From positions 558,001 to 622,000 of the forward strand of contig NZ_CP060789.1 in assembly GCF_014489575.1 (NCBI RefSeq): a stretch of 64,000 nt of DNA. Direction: 5' to 3'. The DNA is from Tessaracoccus defluvii (GTDB lineage Bacteria > Actinomycetota > Actinomycetes > Propionibacteriales > Propionibacteriaceae). Position 1 is the stretch's first letter, and the number at the start of each line of letters is the position of its first letter. Below the pieces are notes generated by a model. It did no database searches. It had not been told where the DNA came from and was given only the letters and a program-made list of their open reading frames with translations. The translations under genes were made by a program, and so were the position numbers. Below, in pieces: positions 1 through 8,725 of this stretch.

Positions 1-1532
1 CGCGTCCTCGGGATCGTGGTGCCGGGTGGCGGCGCGGTCGCCGTCGACCTGCCTGTACCGGTGGCGACGGTCGTCGACGTTCCGGCCGGCAGCAGCCTCG
101 ACGGTGAGCCGCTCGTCGCGCCCGACGGCGTCGCCGCACTGGGCGTCGGGGTGCCGTTGCTGGCGGACATGGCGCTGCGGAACCTGCTGCCCACCCTGCG
201 CGACGACTCCGTCGTGATCTTCTCCGCCGACCGCACGGACGTGGCCGTCGGGCTGAGCGTCGCCGCCGCCAGCGGCCGCTTCCCGACCCCGCTCGGCGCC
301 ATCGCGGCCGGGCCCTGGCCCCTCGAGGCCGGTGTGGTCGACCTGTGGCGTGCCACCACGCCGAGGCTGCCGCTGCTGCGCTCCTCTCTGCCGCCCGCCG
401 ACGTCCGGCGCCGGGTCGCCGAGTCGGGGCGCGCGCCGCTGCGGATCACGGAGGCCATGGCCGCCGCCGCGCGCACCGCCTTCGGCGCCGACACGGCCCG
501 CCTGCTGCTGGGCGCCGCGGCCGGTGTCGGCCGCGACGACGTCGTCACCCCGGCCATGTTCGAACACCGGCTGCTGCGGGCCGCCCGCGATGCCGACCGT
601 CACATCGTGCTGCCGGAGGGGAGGAACCCCGGATCCTGCGCGCCGCCCACCGCCTCCTCGCGCTCGGTGTGTGCCGACTGACGCTGCTCGGCCGCCCCGC
701 CACCATCGCGGCGACGGTCGCCGAACTCGGCGTCGACATCTCCGGGGCCTCCGTCGTCGACCCGACCACCAGCGAACTGCGGGAGCGGTTCGCCGTGCGC
801 TACGCGGAGTTGCGGGCCAAGAAGGGCGTGACGCTGGAGCAGGCCCGGGAACGGGTCGCCGACGTCAGCTACTTCGGCACCATGATGGTGCTCGAGGGCC
901 TTGCCGACGGCATGGTCTCCGGCTCGGTCAACACCACCGCGCACACCATCCGGCCGGCCCTCGAGGTCATCAAGACGCGCCCTGGCATCTCCGTGGTGTC
1001 GTCGGTGTTCCTTATGTGTCTGTCCGACCGGGTGCTCGTGTTCGGCGACTGCGCCGTCAACCCCAACCCGACCCCTGAGCAGGTCGCGGAGATCGCCATC
1101 AGCTCGGCCGAGACGGCCCGGCAGTTCGGCATCGAGCCGCGGGTCGCGATGCTGTCCTACTCGACGGGAGCGTCCGGCACCGGGCCCGATGTGGAGTCGA
1201 CCATCGAGGCGACCCGGCTGCTCCGCGAGCGGGCCCCGCAGCTTCTGGTCGAGGGGCCGCTGCAGTACGACGCGGCCGTCGACCCGGACGTGGCACGCAC
1301 GAAGCTGCCCGACTCGCCCGTCGCGGGGCAGGCGACCGTGCTGATCTTCCCCGACCTGCAGACAGGCAACAACACCTACAAGGCCGTCCAGCGCAGCGCA
1401 GGCGCGCTCGCGATCGGTCCCGTGCTCCAGGGGCTGAACAAGCCGGTCAACGACCTGTCCCGCGGTGCGCTCGTCTCCGACATCGTCAACACGGTCGCGA
1501 TCACCGCGATCCAGGCAGGGATGCAGCCATGA
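1..1532 (+). CDS. pta: Phosphate acetyltransferase, 5'-truncated, one frameshift
   Basis: Interconverts acetyl-CoA plus phosphate with acetyl phosphate plus CoA in the cytoplasm, normally paired with acetate kinase. The gene enters from outside the window. The first ~205 visible codons match the N-terminal regulatory part of the long two-domain Pta. The catalytic PTA_PTB domain follows in a different frame from about nt 622, with GSVNTTAHTIRPALEVI, LLSYSTGASG and the typical LQGLNKPVNDLSRG ending. The frames rejoin if one G is added to the G run at 618-621, restoring LPEGEEPRILRAAH. All later catalytic sequence is intact, so a consensus error is likelier than a true pseudogene. The stop overlaps the next start (ATGA). 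Confidence 0.9.
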
Positions 1533-2551
1533 CCACCACGATGCGCGCGGCCCAGGTGCGGCGCTTCAACGCCCCGCTCGAGTTGGTGGACGTGCCGATC
1601 CCCACGCCCGGCCAGGACCAGGTGCTGGTGCGGGTGCGGGCCTGCGGCGTGTGCCACACGGACCTGCACACGGTGCACGGCGACTGGCCGGACAAGCCGC
1701 TCCTTCCCCGGATCCCCGGGCATGAGGTGGTCGGCGAGGTGGCCGCGGTGGGCGAGGACGTCGAACACCTCGCCCTCGGCGACAGGGTCGGCGTCGCGTG
1801 GCTCGGCCGCTCCTGCGGCCGCTGCGAGCAGTGTCTGTCGGGCTGGGAGACGCTGTGCAGCCACCAGATCCGCACCGGCTACGACATCGACGGCGGCTTC
1901 GCCGAGTACGCCCTGGCGGATGCCGGCTTCGCCGTGCGGCTGCCTGACCGCCTCGACTACGTCCAGACCGCGCCGCTGATGTGCGCCGGGCTGACGGTGT
2001 ACAAGGGCCTGATGATGTCGGACGCCGAGCCGGGGGACTGGGTCGTCGTCTCCGGGGTCGGCGGCCTCGGCCACCTGGCCGTGCAGTACGGACGGGCGAT
2101 GGGGTACCGCGTGGTCGCCGTCGACATCGACGACGCAAAGCTCGACCTCGCCGCCAGCCTCGGGGCGACCATGACGGTCAATGCCCGCGAGGTCGACGTG
2201 GCCGGATACCTGCAGCGGCGCATCGGCGGCGTGCACGCGGCGCTGGTGACGGCGGTGTCGCGCTCCGCGTTCGCCGCCGCGGTCGGGATGCTGCGCCCCG
2301 GCGGCACCGTGGTCCTCAACGGCCTCCCGCCGGGGGATTTCGGGCTGAACATCTACGAGATCGTCATGCGGGCCATCACGCTGCGCGGCTCCATCGTGGG
2401 CACCCGCTACGACCTCGGCAAGGCGCTGGAACTGGCGGCGCAGGCGGGGATCACCGCGACGGTGCACCCGGCGCGGCTGGAGGATGTCAACGACGTGCTC
2501 GAGGCGATGCAGACCTCGGGCCTCCCTGGCCGGACCGTCCTGGAGTTCTGA
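1529..2551 (+). CDS. adhA: Zinc-dependent alcohol dehydrogenase
   Basis: A 340-aa medium-chain NAD(P)-dependent alcohol dehydrogenase interconverting alcohols and aldehydes. The GroES-like N-terminal domain has the catalytic zinc ligands Cys42 and the His65-Glu66 pair. The structural zinc lobe has Cys96, Cys99, Cys102 and Cys110. A Rossmann glycine motif (GVGGLGHLAV, ~173-182) marks the cofactor-binding domain. Length is standard for the AdhP/AdhT bacterial class. It overlaps pta by 4 bp (ATGA), so the two are probably co-transcribed. This fits disposal of acetyl groups to acetate or ethanol, which is inference. The physiological substrate cannot be told from sequence. Confidence 0.88.
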   Translation: MTTTMRAAQVRRFNAPLELVDVPIPTPGQDQVLVRVRACGVCHTDLHTVHGDWPDKPLLPRIPGHEVVGEVAAVGEDVEHLALGDRVGVAWLGRSCGRCEQCLSGWETLCSHQIRTGYDIDGGFAEYALADAGFAVRLPDRLDYVQTAPLMCAGLTVYKGLMMSDAEPGDWVVVSGVGGLGHLAVQYGRAMGYRVVAVDIDDAKLDLAASLGATMTVNAREVDVAGYLQRRIGGVHAALVTAVSRSAFAAAVGMLRPGGTVVLNGLPPGDFGLNIYEIVMRAITLRGSIVGTRYDLGKALELAAQAGITATVHPARLEDVNDVLEAMQTSGLPGRTVLEF

Positions 2552-2554
2552 GGG

Positions 2555-2566
2555 GCGGGCGCCCGC
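2555..2566. terminator. Short GC palindrome between convergent genes, possible weak terminator
   Basis: GCGGGC followed directly by GCCCGC forms a perfect 12-nt palindrome in the 15 bp between the stops of adhA and the convergent esterase. There is no loop and no T-run, so termination ability is doubtful. Confidence 0.25.
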
Positions 2567-3343
2567 TCACGCGTGGCGGGTGACGAACCTCCGCGACGTC
2601 TCCGCGATCAGGTCGGCGTCGTGGTCCAGGGTCGCGACGTGGAAGCTCCGCGTCAACGGCACCTGCTCCAGGCCACGGATCCGCTTCGTCAGCACCTTCG
2701 CCGTCGCACCGTCCACCACGTGGTCCTGCGTGGAGCGCAGCAGCAGCACAGGCGCGTGGACGTCGCCGAGTCCCCGCCGCGTCACCTTCCACAGATCGGT
2801 CATCGTCGCCAGCGACGTGACGGAGAACCGCGGGTAGCCCAGCTCCTCGACCCCCTCCTTCGCGATGTCGGAGGCGATCCCCGCCTGGGGAGGGAGCACC
2901 TTGTGCAGCAGCGACGCCACCGGGATCCGCCGGTCGGTGGTCGCGATAGCGGGGTTCACGAGGAGCACACCCGCCGGCGTGTGGCGCTGCGCCAGCAGGA
3001 GGGCCAGCGCCCCGCCCATCGAGAGACCGGCCACGAACACCCGTGCGCACTCCTGGGACAACTGCAGATAGGCGTCCTCGACGGCGCCGTACCAGTCCCA
3101 CCAGCGGGTCCGGGCCAGGTCCTGCCAGGAGGTGCCGTGGCCCGGCAGCCGCGGCGCGAGGACGCGGGCTCCCGCGTAGCCGTCACCCGGTGCCGCGAGG
3201 GCCTCGGCCCAGGGGCGGATCGACTGGACGGAACCGGTGAAGCCGTGCGACACGACGATGCCGACCTTCCCGGTGCCCAGGCGCAGCGGACGGGCCTGGG
3301 GCCAGATATCGGGGCGCCCAGCGGCGCGGCTCGACTCGCTCAT
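2567..3343 (-). CDS. Alpha/beta hydrolase, carboxylesterase or monoacylglycerol lipase type
   Basis: A 258-aa cytoplasmic serine hydrolase of the Est30-like family that cleaves carboxyl or acylglycerol esters. The oxyanion-side HGF motif is at 33-35. The nucleophile elbow GLSMGG places Ser108. Asp207 and His235 complete the triad. I chose the ATG at 3343 rather than the GTG two codons upstream because a TATTGT -10 hexamer ends 7 nt before it, the leaderless spacing seen repeatedly here. It is divergent from an acyltransferase, suggesting a lipid-related role, but the substrate is unknown. Confidence 0.8.
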   Translation of the reverse strand: MSESSRAAGRPDIWPQARPLRLGTGKVGIVVSHGFTGSVQSIRPWAEALAAPGDGYAGARVLAPRLPGHGTSWQDLARTRWWDWYGAVEDAYLQLSQECARVFVAGLSMGGALALLLAQRHTPAGVLLVNPAIATTDRRIPVASLLHKVLPPQAGIASDIAKEGVEELGYPRFSVTSLATMTDLWKVTRRGLGDVHAPVLLLRSTQDHVVDGATAKVLTKRIRGLEQVPLTRSFHVATLDHDADLIAETSRRFVTRHA

Positions 3344-3350
3344 GGCCACG

Positions 3351-3356
3351 ACAATA
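3351..3356 (-). promoter_or_regulatory. -10 hexamer of the esterase gene (leaderless)
   Basis: TATTGT on the minus strand lies 7 nt before the ATG at 3343, so transcription should start at or next to the start codon. No clear -35 is seen. Confidence 0.5.
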
Positions 3357-3404
3357 GGCCCGAAACGGCCCTCAGCAGGCGCGTCGCGGGCAACCCGAGG
3401 GCAC

Positions 3405-3410
3405 TAGACT
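3405..3410 (+). promoter_or_regulatory. -10 hexamer of plsC (leaderless)
   Basis: TAGACT ends 7 nt before the plsC ATG at 3418, with no ribosome binding site between them. A divergent -10 for the esterase sits about 50 bp away. Confidence 0.5.
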
Positions 3411-3417
3411 GCCCGGC

Positions 3418-4188
3418 ATGTTCTGGTACCGCTTCTTCAAGTTCACGGTCGTCCGGCCCATGGTGAGGTTCGGATACGGGACGAGGGTCTTCGGCGCGGA
3501 GAACTTCCCCCGGGAGGGCGGCGCGATCCTCGCCAGCAACCACATCGGGGCGCTCGACTCGCTGGTGATCCCGGCCATGATGCCGCGGCCCATCACGTTC
3601 CCGGCCAAGGCGGAACTCTTCGCCCCCGGCGGCGGCCTCGGTCATCGGTTCATCGCCTGGTTCCTCAAGACGATCAAGATGGTCCCGATGGACCGCAGCG
3701 GAGGCCGGGCCAGCGCCTCGGCACTCGAGGCGATCTCCGACGTGCTCCGCGACGGTCAGGTGGTGGCGATCTACCCGGAGGGCACCCGCTCGCCCGACGG
3801 CCGCCTCTACAAGGGGAAGACGGGCATGGCGCGGATGGCGCTGGCCAACGACGTGCCCGTGATCCCCGTCGGCATCAGCGGCAGCAAGTCGGTCAAGGGG
3901 CCCTTGGGAATCCCGTGGGCGCGCCGTCCCGTCGTCGTGATCGGCAAGCCGATGCACTTCACGGCGCAGGCGGTCACGCCCGGCAACAGCAAGGTGCTGC
4001 GCTGGGTCACCGACGAGGTGCTCGCGGCCATCCAGCAGCTGACCGGCCAGGAGTACGTGGACGTCTACGCCGCCCGCGTCAAGACCGGAGACCTGAAGGA
4101 CGGCGGTGCCGACGCCTTCGTCGTGCCGCGTCCCGGGGGAGGAGCGGCGCCGGTCATCGAGGGCGGGGGAGCCAGGGCGAGTGAGTGA
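3418..4188 (+). CDS. plsC: 1-acyl-sn-glycerol-3-phosphate acyltransferase
   Basis: Transfers an acyl group to lysophosphatidic acid to make phosphatidic acid at the inner membrane face. The 256-aa protein carries the PlsC-family block I motif NHxxxxD (His42, Asp47) and the YPEGTRSPDG acceptor-binding block, followed by VPVIPVGI. The N-terminus starts with a hydrophobic/aromatic stretch (FWYRFFKF) suited to membrane association. Length matches the family. The stop overlaps the GTG start of the downstream histidine kinase by 8 bp, so lipid synthesis and the sensor pair appear to share a transcript. Confidence 0.87.
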   Translation: MFWYRFFKFTVVRPMVRFGYGTRVFGAENFPREGGAILASNHIGALDSLVIPAMMPRPITFPAKAELFAPGGGLGHRFIAWFLKTIKMVPMDRSGGRASASALEAISDVLRDGQVVAIYPEGTRSPDGRLYKGKTGMARMALANDVPVIPVGISGSKSVKGPLGIPWARRPVVVIGKPMHFTAQAVTPGNSKVLRWVTDEVLAAIQQLTGQEYVDVYAARVKTGDLKDGGADAFVVPRPGGGAAPVIEGGGARASE

Positions 4189-5383
4189 CCGGGCGGCGCT
4201 GCCGTCGTTGCTCCTCTGGCTGCGCCGGCACATGTCGTTCCAGGGGGACGACTTCCTCAGCCGCATCTACTTCGTCGGTTTCATGGCGCGGACCCTCTTC
4301 GCCGTGCACGCGGTCGGCGTCAACCTGATCCTGGTGCTGCCGCGGGCGACGAACCCGGTGGGCGTGCTGGCTGCCTGCGTGGGCCTGCTCTACTGGCACC
4401 TGTTCATCTCGCTGCGGCTGAGGAGACCCTACCGACGCACCCGGCGGGCGCTGCTCGCCGACCTGGGGGTCACCACCACCCTGATCATCGTCACGGTCCT
4501 CGTGGTTCCCGGCGGCCTGGCCCCGTTGTCGCTGGCCGGCTACTGGGCGTCGGGCTGCGCCGGCTACGCGGCGATGTTCCTCGGCCCGCTCTGGTCCATC
4601 GGCTTCTCCATCGTCACGGCGACCGCGCTGCTGGCCACGCCGAGCCACTTCGCCCTCGAGCGACTCGGCGCCTGCTTCGTGTCGCTGGTGCTGACCGCCT
4701 CGCTCGCCGTCCTCATCGACCAGTTCCGCACCACCATCGTCGAGCAGGAGCAGGAACGCATGCGGTCGGCCGCGCTGGCGGAGCGCGAGCGACTCGCCAG
4801 GATCGTCCACGACGGCGCGCTGCAGGTGCTCGCACTCGTCGAGCGTGAGGGCCCCTACCTCGGGACCCGCGGCATGCGGCTCGCTTCGCTGGCCCGCGAG
4901 TCCGAGGCGCAGCTACGCACGCTGCTGCAGGACCGGGAGGTCACCCAGGTCGGCCACGGCAAGGCCGTGGACCTGGCCGCGGCCCTCGACAAGTACGAGT
5001 CGGCCCGGGTCACGGTGTCGACCATGGCCAGCCTCGTGATGGTGCCCCGACGACTCGTCGACGAGGTGGAGGCCGCGCTCACCGAGATGCTGAAGAACGT
5101 GGAGAAGCACGCGGGCCGCGATGCCCAGGTGTGGATCCTCCTCGATCAGGAGATGGACGACGAGGTGATCCTCTGGGTCCGCGACAATGGGGTCGGCATG
5201 ACAGCCGATCAGGTGCAGGCGGCAGCCGACAAGGGACGGATGGGGATCCGGGACTCGATCGTCGGAAGGCTCGCTGCCGTGGGCGGTTCAGCGATCCTGA
5301 AGTCGTCGCCAGGCAGCGGCACGGAGTGGGAGCTGCGGTTCCCGCTGGATGTCGAAGCAATCGAAGCATTGGAGAACAGCTGA
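4181..5383 (+). CDS. Membrane sensor histidine kinase, NarL-type partner
   Basis: A 400-aa sensor kinase. The first ~190 residues hold about six hydrophobic membrane segments. A short linker and a HisKA_3-like dimerisation helix with the phospho-acceptor motif RIVHDGALQ (His210) follow. The C-terminal HATPase domain has the N-box (EMLKNVEKHA) and G-box (DNGVGM, later GSGTEWELRFPL). I chose GTG at 4181 because it overlaps the plsC stop. The downstream response regulator overlaps by one base. No recognisable periplasmic ligand domain is present, so the signal is probably sensed in or near the membrane; its nature is unknown. Confidence 0.85.
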   Translation: MSDRAALPSLLLWLRRHMSFQGDDFLSRIYFVGFMARTLFAVHAVGVNLILVLPRATNPVGVLAACVGLLYWHLFISLRLRRPYRRTRRALLADLGVTTTLIIVTVLVVPGGLAPLSLAGYWASGCAGYAAMFLGPLWSIGFSIVTATALLATPSHFALERLGACFVSLVLTASLAVLIDQFRTTIVEQEQERMRSAALAERERLARIVHDGALQVLALVEREGPYLGTRGMRLASLARESEAQLRTLLQDREVTQVGHGKAVDLAAALDKYESARVTVSTMASLVMVPRRLVDEVEAALTEMLKNVEKHAGRDAQVWILLDQEMDDEVILWVRDNGVGMTADQVQAAADKGRMGIRDSIVGRLAAVGGSAILKSSPGSGTEWELRFPLDVEAIEALENS

Positions 5384-6048
5384 TGGGTCCGGAACGTAGG
5401 CGCGTGATGTTGGTCGATGACCATCCCATGTGGATCGACGCTCTGAGTGAGGATCTGACCGAGGTCGGGTTCGAGATCGTGGCCGTCGCCAAGAACGGGA
5501 CCGAGTGCCTGGCCAGGGCGCGGGCCACCCGCCCCGATGTCGTCGTGATGGACCTCCAGATCCCCGACCCTGACGGCGCCACCTGCATCGAGATCCTGCT
5601 CGGGGAGTTCCCCGACATGCACGTGCTCGTCATGTCCGCCTCTGGCGAACGCGACGATGTGCTGCGGGCCATGAAGGCGGGGGCCAAGGGGTACCTGGTC
5701 AAGTCGGCCTCGAAGGAGGAGCTGATCGAGGGCGTGCAGCGGACGGCCGTCGGCGACGCCGTCTTCACCCCGGGCCTGGCCGGGCTGGTGCTGGGCGAGT
5801 TCCGCCGCATGGTCAACGTCGCCCGGTCCCACAACGAGGAGGGCCCTGTCCTGACGACCCGGGAGATCGAGGTGCTGCGCCGCGTCGCGAAGGGCATGGC
5901 GTACCGCGAGATCGCCGAGGAACTGTTCGTCTCCCACCGCACCGTCCAGAACCATGTGCAGAACGTGCTGCGGAAGCTGCAGCTGCACAACCGGGTCGAA
6001 CTGACGCTCTACGCCATCGACCAGGGGCTCCACGACCCCAACGCCTGA
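5383..6048 (+). CDS. LuxR/NarL-family response regulator
   Basis: A 221-aa DNA-binding response regulator, cognate to the upstream kinase (TGATG overlap at 5381-5385). The receiver domain shows the acidic pair in LVDDHP (Asp11, Asp12), the phosphorylated Asp57 in VMDLQIPDPDG, and the conserved Lys in AGAKGYLVK. The C-terminal LuxR-type helix-turn-helix has LTTREIEVLRRVAKGMAYREIAE split across its two helices, then SHRTVQNHVQN. Target genes cannot be read from the sequence. Candidates are its own operon including plsC. Confidence 0.88.
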   Translation: MGPERRRVMLVDDHPMWIDALSEDLTEVGFEIVAVAKNGTECLARARATRPDVVVMDLQIPDPDGATCIEILLGEFPDMHVLVMSASGERDDVLRAMKAGAKGYLVKSASKEELIEGVQRTAVGDAVFTPGLAGLVLGEFRRMVNVARSHNEEGPVLTTREIEVLRRVAKGMAYREIAEELFVSHRTVQNHVQNVLRKLQLHNRVELTLYAIDQGLHDPNA

Positions 6049-6096
6049 GGCAGTCCACGGGCGTCCTGACGGCGTGGCTCGACACCGGTGCTGGGG

Positions 6097-6102
6097 TAGC
6101 CT
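6097..6102 (+). promoter_or_regulatory. -10 hexamer of the DAHP synthase gene (leaderless)
   Basis: TAGCCT ends 7 nt before the ATG at 6110. The upstream gene ends at 6048, so this is the likely independent promoter of aroG. Confidence 0.45.
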
Positions 6103-6109
6103 TCCTGGC

Positions 6110-7489
6110 ATGTCGACGATCATGTCCCGGGAAGAACTGCGCTCACTGCCCCTGATCCAGCAGCCGACCTATGCGGACGGCGCCGCGCTCGACAAGACGA
6201 TCGACGACCTCGAACGCCTCCCTCCGCTCGTGTTCGCGGGCGAATGCGACGACCTGCGCGCCAAGCTGGCCGAGGTGGCGGAGGGCCGGGCCTTCCTGCT
6301 GCAGGGAGGCGACTGCGCCGAGACCTTCGACGCTGTGACGGCGGACAACATCAAGCGCAAGCTGCTGGTGCAGCTGTCGATGGCGGTCGTCATGACCCAC
6401 GCCGCGCAGGTGCCCGTGGTCAAGGTGGGCCGGATCGCCGGCCAGTACGCCAAGCCCCGCTCGAAGGACACCGAGACGCGCGGCGACGTCACGCTGCCCG
6501 CCTACCGGGGCGACGCCATCAACGGCTTCGACTTCACGGAGGAGGCCCGCCGCCACGACCCCGCGCGCCTGCAGCAGGTCTACAACTCCTCAGCCGCCAC
6601 CCTCAACCTCGTCCGGGCCTTCGTGAAGGGCGGATTCGCGGACCTGCGCGGCGTCCACACCTGGAACGCACAGTTCGTGCGCGACTCCGAGGTTGAGGCC
6701 GAGTACGAGGAGCTGGCCTCCGAGATCGACAGGGCGCTCGCCTTCATGGTCGCCTGCGGCGTGCACGACGACTCGCTCAGCACCGTCGACTTCTACGCCA
6801 GCCACGAGGCGCTGCTGCTCGAGTACGAGCGGGCGCTCACCCGCGTCGACTCGCGTTCGCAGGAGCTCTACGGCTGCTCCGGCCACATGCTGTGGATCGG
6901 CGAGCGCACCCGCCAGCTCGACGGTGCCCACGTCGAGCTGCTGCGCCGGGTCCGCAACCCGCTCGGCATCAAGCTCGGCCCGGCGACGACCGCGCAGCAG
7001 GCGATCGAACTCGCCGACCGGCTCGACCCCGACCGGATCCCCGGCCGCCTCACCTTCATCACCCGGATGGGCGCGGCCAACGTGCGCAAGGTGCTTCCGG
7101 CCGTCATCGAGGGCGTCGAGGCGACCGGCCGCAAGGTGGCCTGGGTCTGCGACCCGATGCACGGGAACACGTTCGAGGCGGCCAACGGTTTCAAGACCCG
7201 GTCCTTCGACGACGTCGCCGACGAGGTCGCGGGCTTCTTCGACGTGCACGAACAGCTCGGCACCTGGCCCGGCGGCCTGCACGTCGAGCTGACGGGCGAC
7301 GACGTCACCGAGTGCGTCGGCGGCGTGACCAACGTCAGCGAGAACGACCTCGGCAGCCGCTACGAGACGGTGTGCGACCCGCGGTTGAACCGCAACCAGT
7401 CGCTGGAGCTGGCCTTCACCGTCGCCAGGCGGCTGCGGTCCAACCGGCTGAACCGGCCCCGGCCGGCCTTCCAGGCTCTGGAGCTCTGA
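6110..7489 (+). CDS. aroG: Class II 3-deoxy-7-phosphoheptulonate synthase
   Basis: Condenses phosphoenolpyruvate and erythrose 4-phosphate to DAHP, the first step of aromatic amino acid synthesis. The 459-aa protein is the plant/mycobacterial (AroA-II) type, with LLQGGDCAETF near the N-terminus, VGRIAGQYAKPRS, LGPATT, the metal- and substrate-binding WVCDPMHGNT, and a VELTGDDVTECVGG segment near the C-terminus. The ATG at 6110 is preferred over an upstream GTG at 6074 because a -10 hexamer ends 7 nt before it and homologues begin near this point. It is a single-gene unit facing a convergent unknown gene. Confidence 0.92.
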   Translation: MSTIMSREELRSLPLIQQPTYADGAALDKTIDDLERLPPLVFAGECDDLRAKLAEVAEGRAFLLQGGDCAETFDAVTADNIKRKLLVQLSMAVVMTHAAQVPVVKVGRIAGQYAKPRSKDTETRGDVTLPAYRGDAINGFDFTEEARRHDPARLQQVYNSSAATLNLVRAFVKGGFADLRGVHTWNAQFVRDSEVEAEYEELASEIDRALAFMVACGVHDDSLSTVDFYASHEALLLEYERALTRVDSRSQELYGCSGHMLWIGERTRQLDGAHVELLRRVRNPLGIKLGPATTAQQAIELADRLDPDRIPGRLTFITRMGAANVRKVLPAVIEGVEATGRKVAWVCDPMHGNTFEAANGFKTRSFDDVADEVAGFFDVHEQLGTWPGGLHVELTGDDVTECVGGVTNVSENDLGSRYETVCDPRLNRNQSLELAFTVARRLRSNRLNRPRPAFQALEL

Positions 7490-7493
7490 GCCG

Positions 7494-8714
7494 TCAGCCC
7501 GGCTCCCCGCCGAGGCGGGGGATCGGGCGCGGCCAGGCGCCCAGCTGCTGCCACACGAAGTCGGGCACATGGCCGAAGAACCCGGCCAGTTCGCCCGCCT
7601 GCGCGACGATGTCGTGCGGTGCCCAACGATCGTTCTGCCGGACGGTGATGCTTCCGTCCGCGTTGATCGAGAATGACGGGGAACGCAGCGCCATCAGGTA
7701 CTCCATCTGCCGCTGATGGATGACATCGGACGCGAAGCGTGCGTCCGGCGCGCGGACGGTGACGCGGTCGTTGAACGCCTCCCATTCGAACTTCCTCCGG
7801 TTCCCGAACCAGCCCTGGTTGATCGAGATGGGGTGGAACGGGAACGTCGTCGCATAGCCGCAGACGGTCTCCTCATGGTGGTCGGTCCGCGTCGTCGTGC
7901 GGCCCTCCGAGTCGGTGCTGGTGCTCGTCGTCTCCCAGGTGTGCCGGAGGCGCACGAACCGCAGTCCCTGCTCCAGCCCGGTGATGATGTCGTGCGCCTG
8001 GTGGTGTGAGCCGCCGCCGGTGTGTTCGACCATGCGCAGCATCGAGTCGTCGCGGTCGATGACCACCCATCCCGGACGCCCGTAGATGCTGAGGTGCCGG
8101 GGCGGCGTCGGCCCCTGCAGCCCGGCCACGGGGGAGGCCAGCAGCGCCCTGCGCATGCCGGCCAGCTGCTCGGCGGCGGCGGCGAGGGCATCCAGATCGT
8201 GCGGCACCGGGCCGAGCACGAGGTACTCATGGTCGACGGTGACGCCGAACGGCCCCTGGAGCTCCCCGGCTGCACGCGCCACCTCGGTGGCGTAGACCAG
8301 GTCGGCGGCGCGGGCCGTCGCGGGGCCGACCTGGACGCCGGCACCCAACCCGTCCAGCTCGCGGCGGCCGCGGCCGGTCTGCGTCCACGCCTCTGCCTCG
8401 GGGAAGCTGTGCGGCAGAGGCATCGTCAGCATCCAGCCCCGGGGGTTGGCCTCGGTGCTCCGGTACACGAATGCCGAGAAGGGGGTTCCATCGGAGGCGC
8501 TGCCAGAGACCTGCTTCGACACGCGGCGGTCGAACCCGAGCCCGAATGGCGGCACGTTGAGGCCATGGACGAGGCTGATCGGTGGCGATCCGATGGCGCG
8601 CCACCCACGCGCCTCGACGGCCCGGAGGTACCGGTGCCTCAGATAGGCCCAGATGCCGAGCGCGGCGGACCCTGCCACGGCCAGGACGATGATGACGACG
8701 AGCAGCGGCTCCAT
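7494..8714 (-). CDS. Hypothetical protein with one N-terminal membrane anchor
   Basis: I do not recognise this 406-aa protein. Residues ~5-25 form a single hydrophobic helix (LLVVIIVLAVAGSAALGIWA) followed by positively charged residues, suggesting a membrane anchor with a cytoplasmic body. The rest is soluble and mixed alpha/beta with no catalytic motif I can name. A low-complexity Thr/Ser/His patch around residues 270-290 (TSTSTDSEGRTTTRTD) is notable. A TAGGCT hexamer lies 8 nt before the start and overlaps the end of the lacI gene. Only 4 bp separate its stop from that of aroG. Confidence 0.6.
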   Translation of the reverse strand: MEPLLVVIIVLAVAGSAALGIWAYLRHRYLRAVEARGWRAIGSPPISLVHGLNVPPFGLGFDRRVSKQVSGSASDGTPFSAFVYRSTEANPRGWMLTMPLPHSFPEAEAWTQTGRGRRELDGLGAGVQVGPATARAADLVYATEVARAAGELQGPFGVTVDHEYLVLGPVPHDLDALAAAAEQLAGMRRALLASPVAGLQGPTPPRHLSIYGRPGWVVIDRDDSMLRMVEHTGGGSHHQAHDIITGLEQGLRFVRLRHTWETTSTSTDSEGRTTTRTDHHEETVCGYATTFPFHPISINQGWFGNRRKFEWEAFNDRVTVRAPDARFASDVIHQRQMEYLMALRSPSFSINADGSITVRQNDRWAPHDIVAQAGELAGFFGHVPDFVWQQLGAWPRPIPRLGGEPG

Positions 8715-8725
8715 GGTTGTTCAGC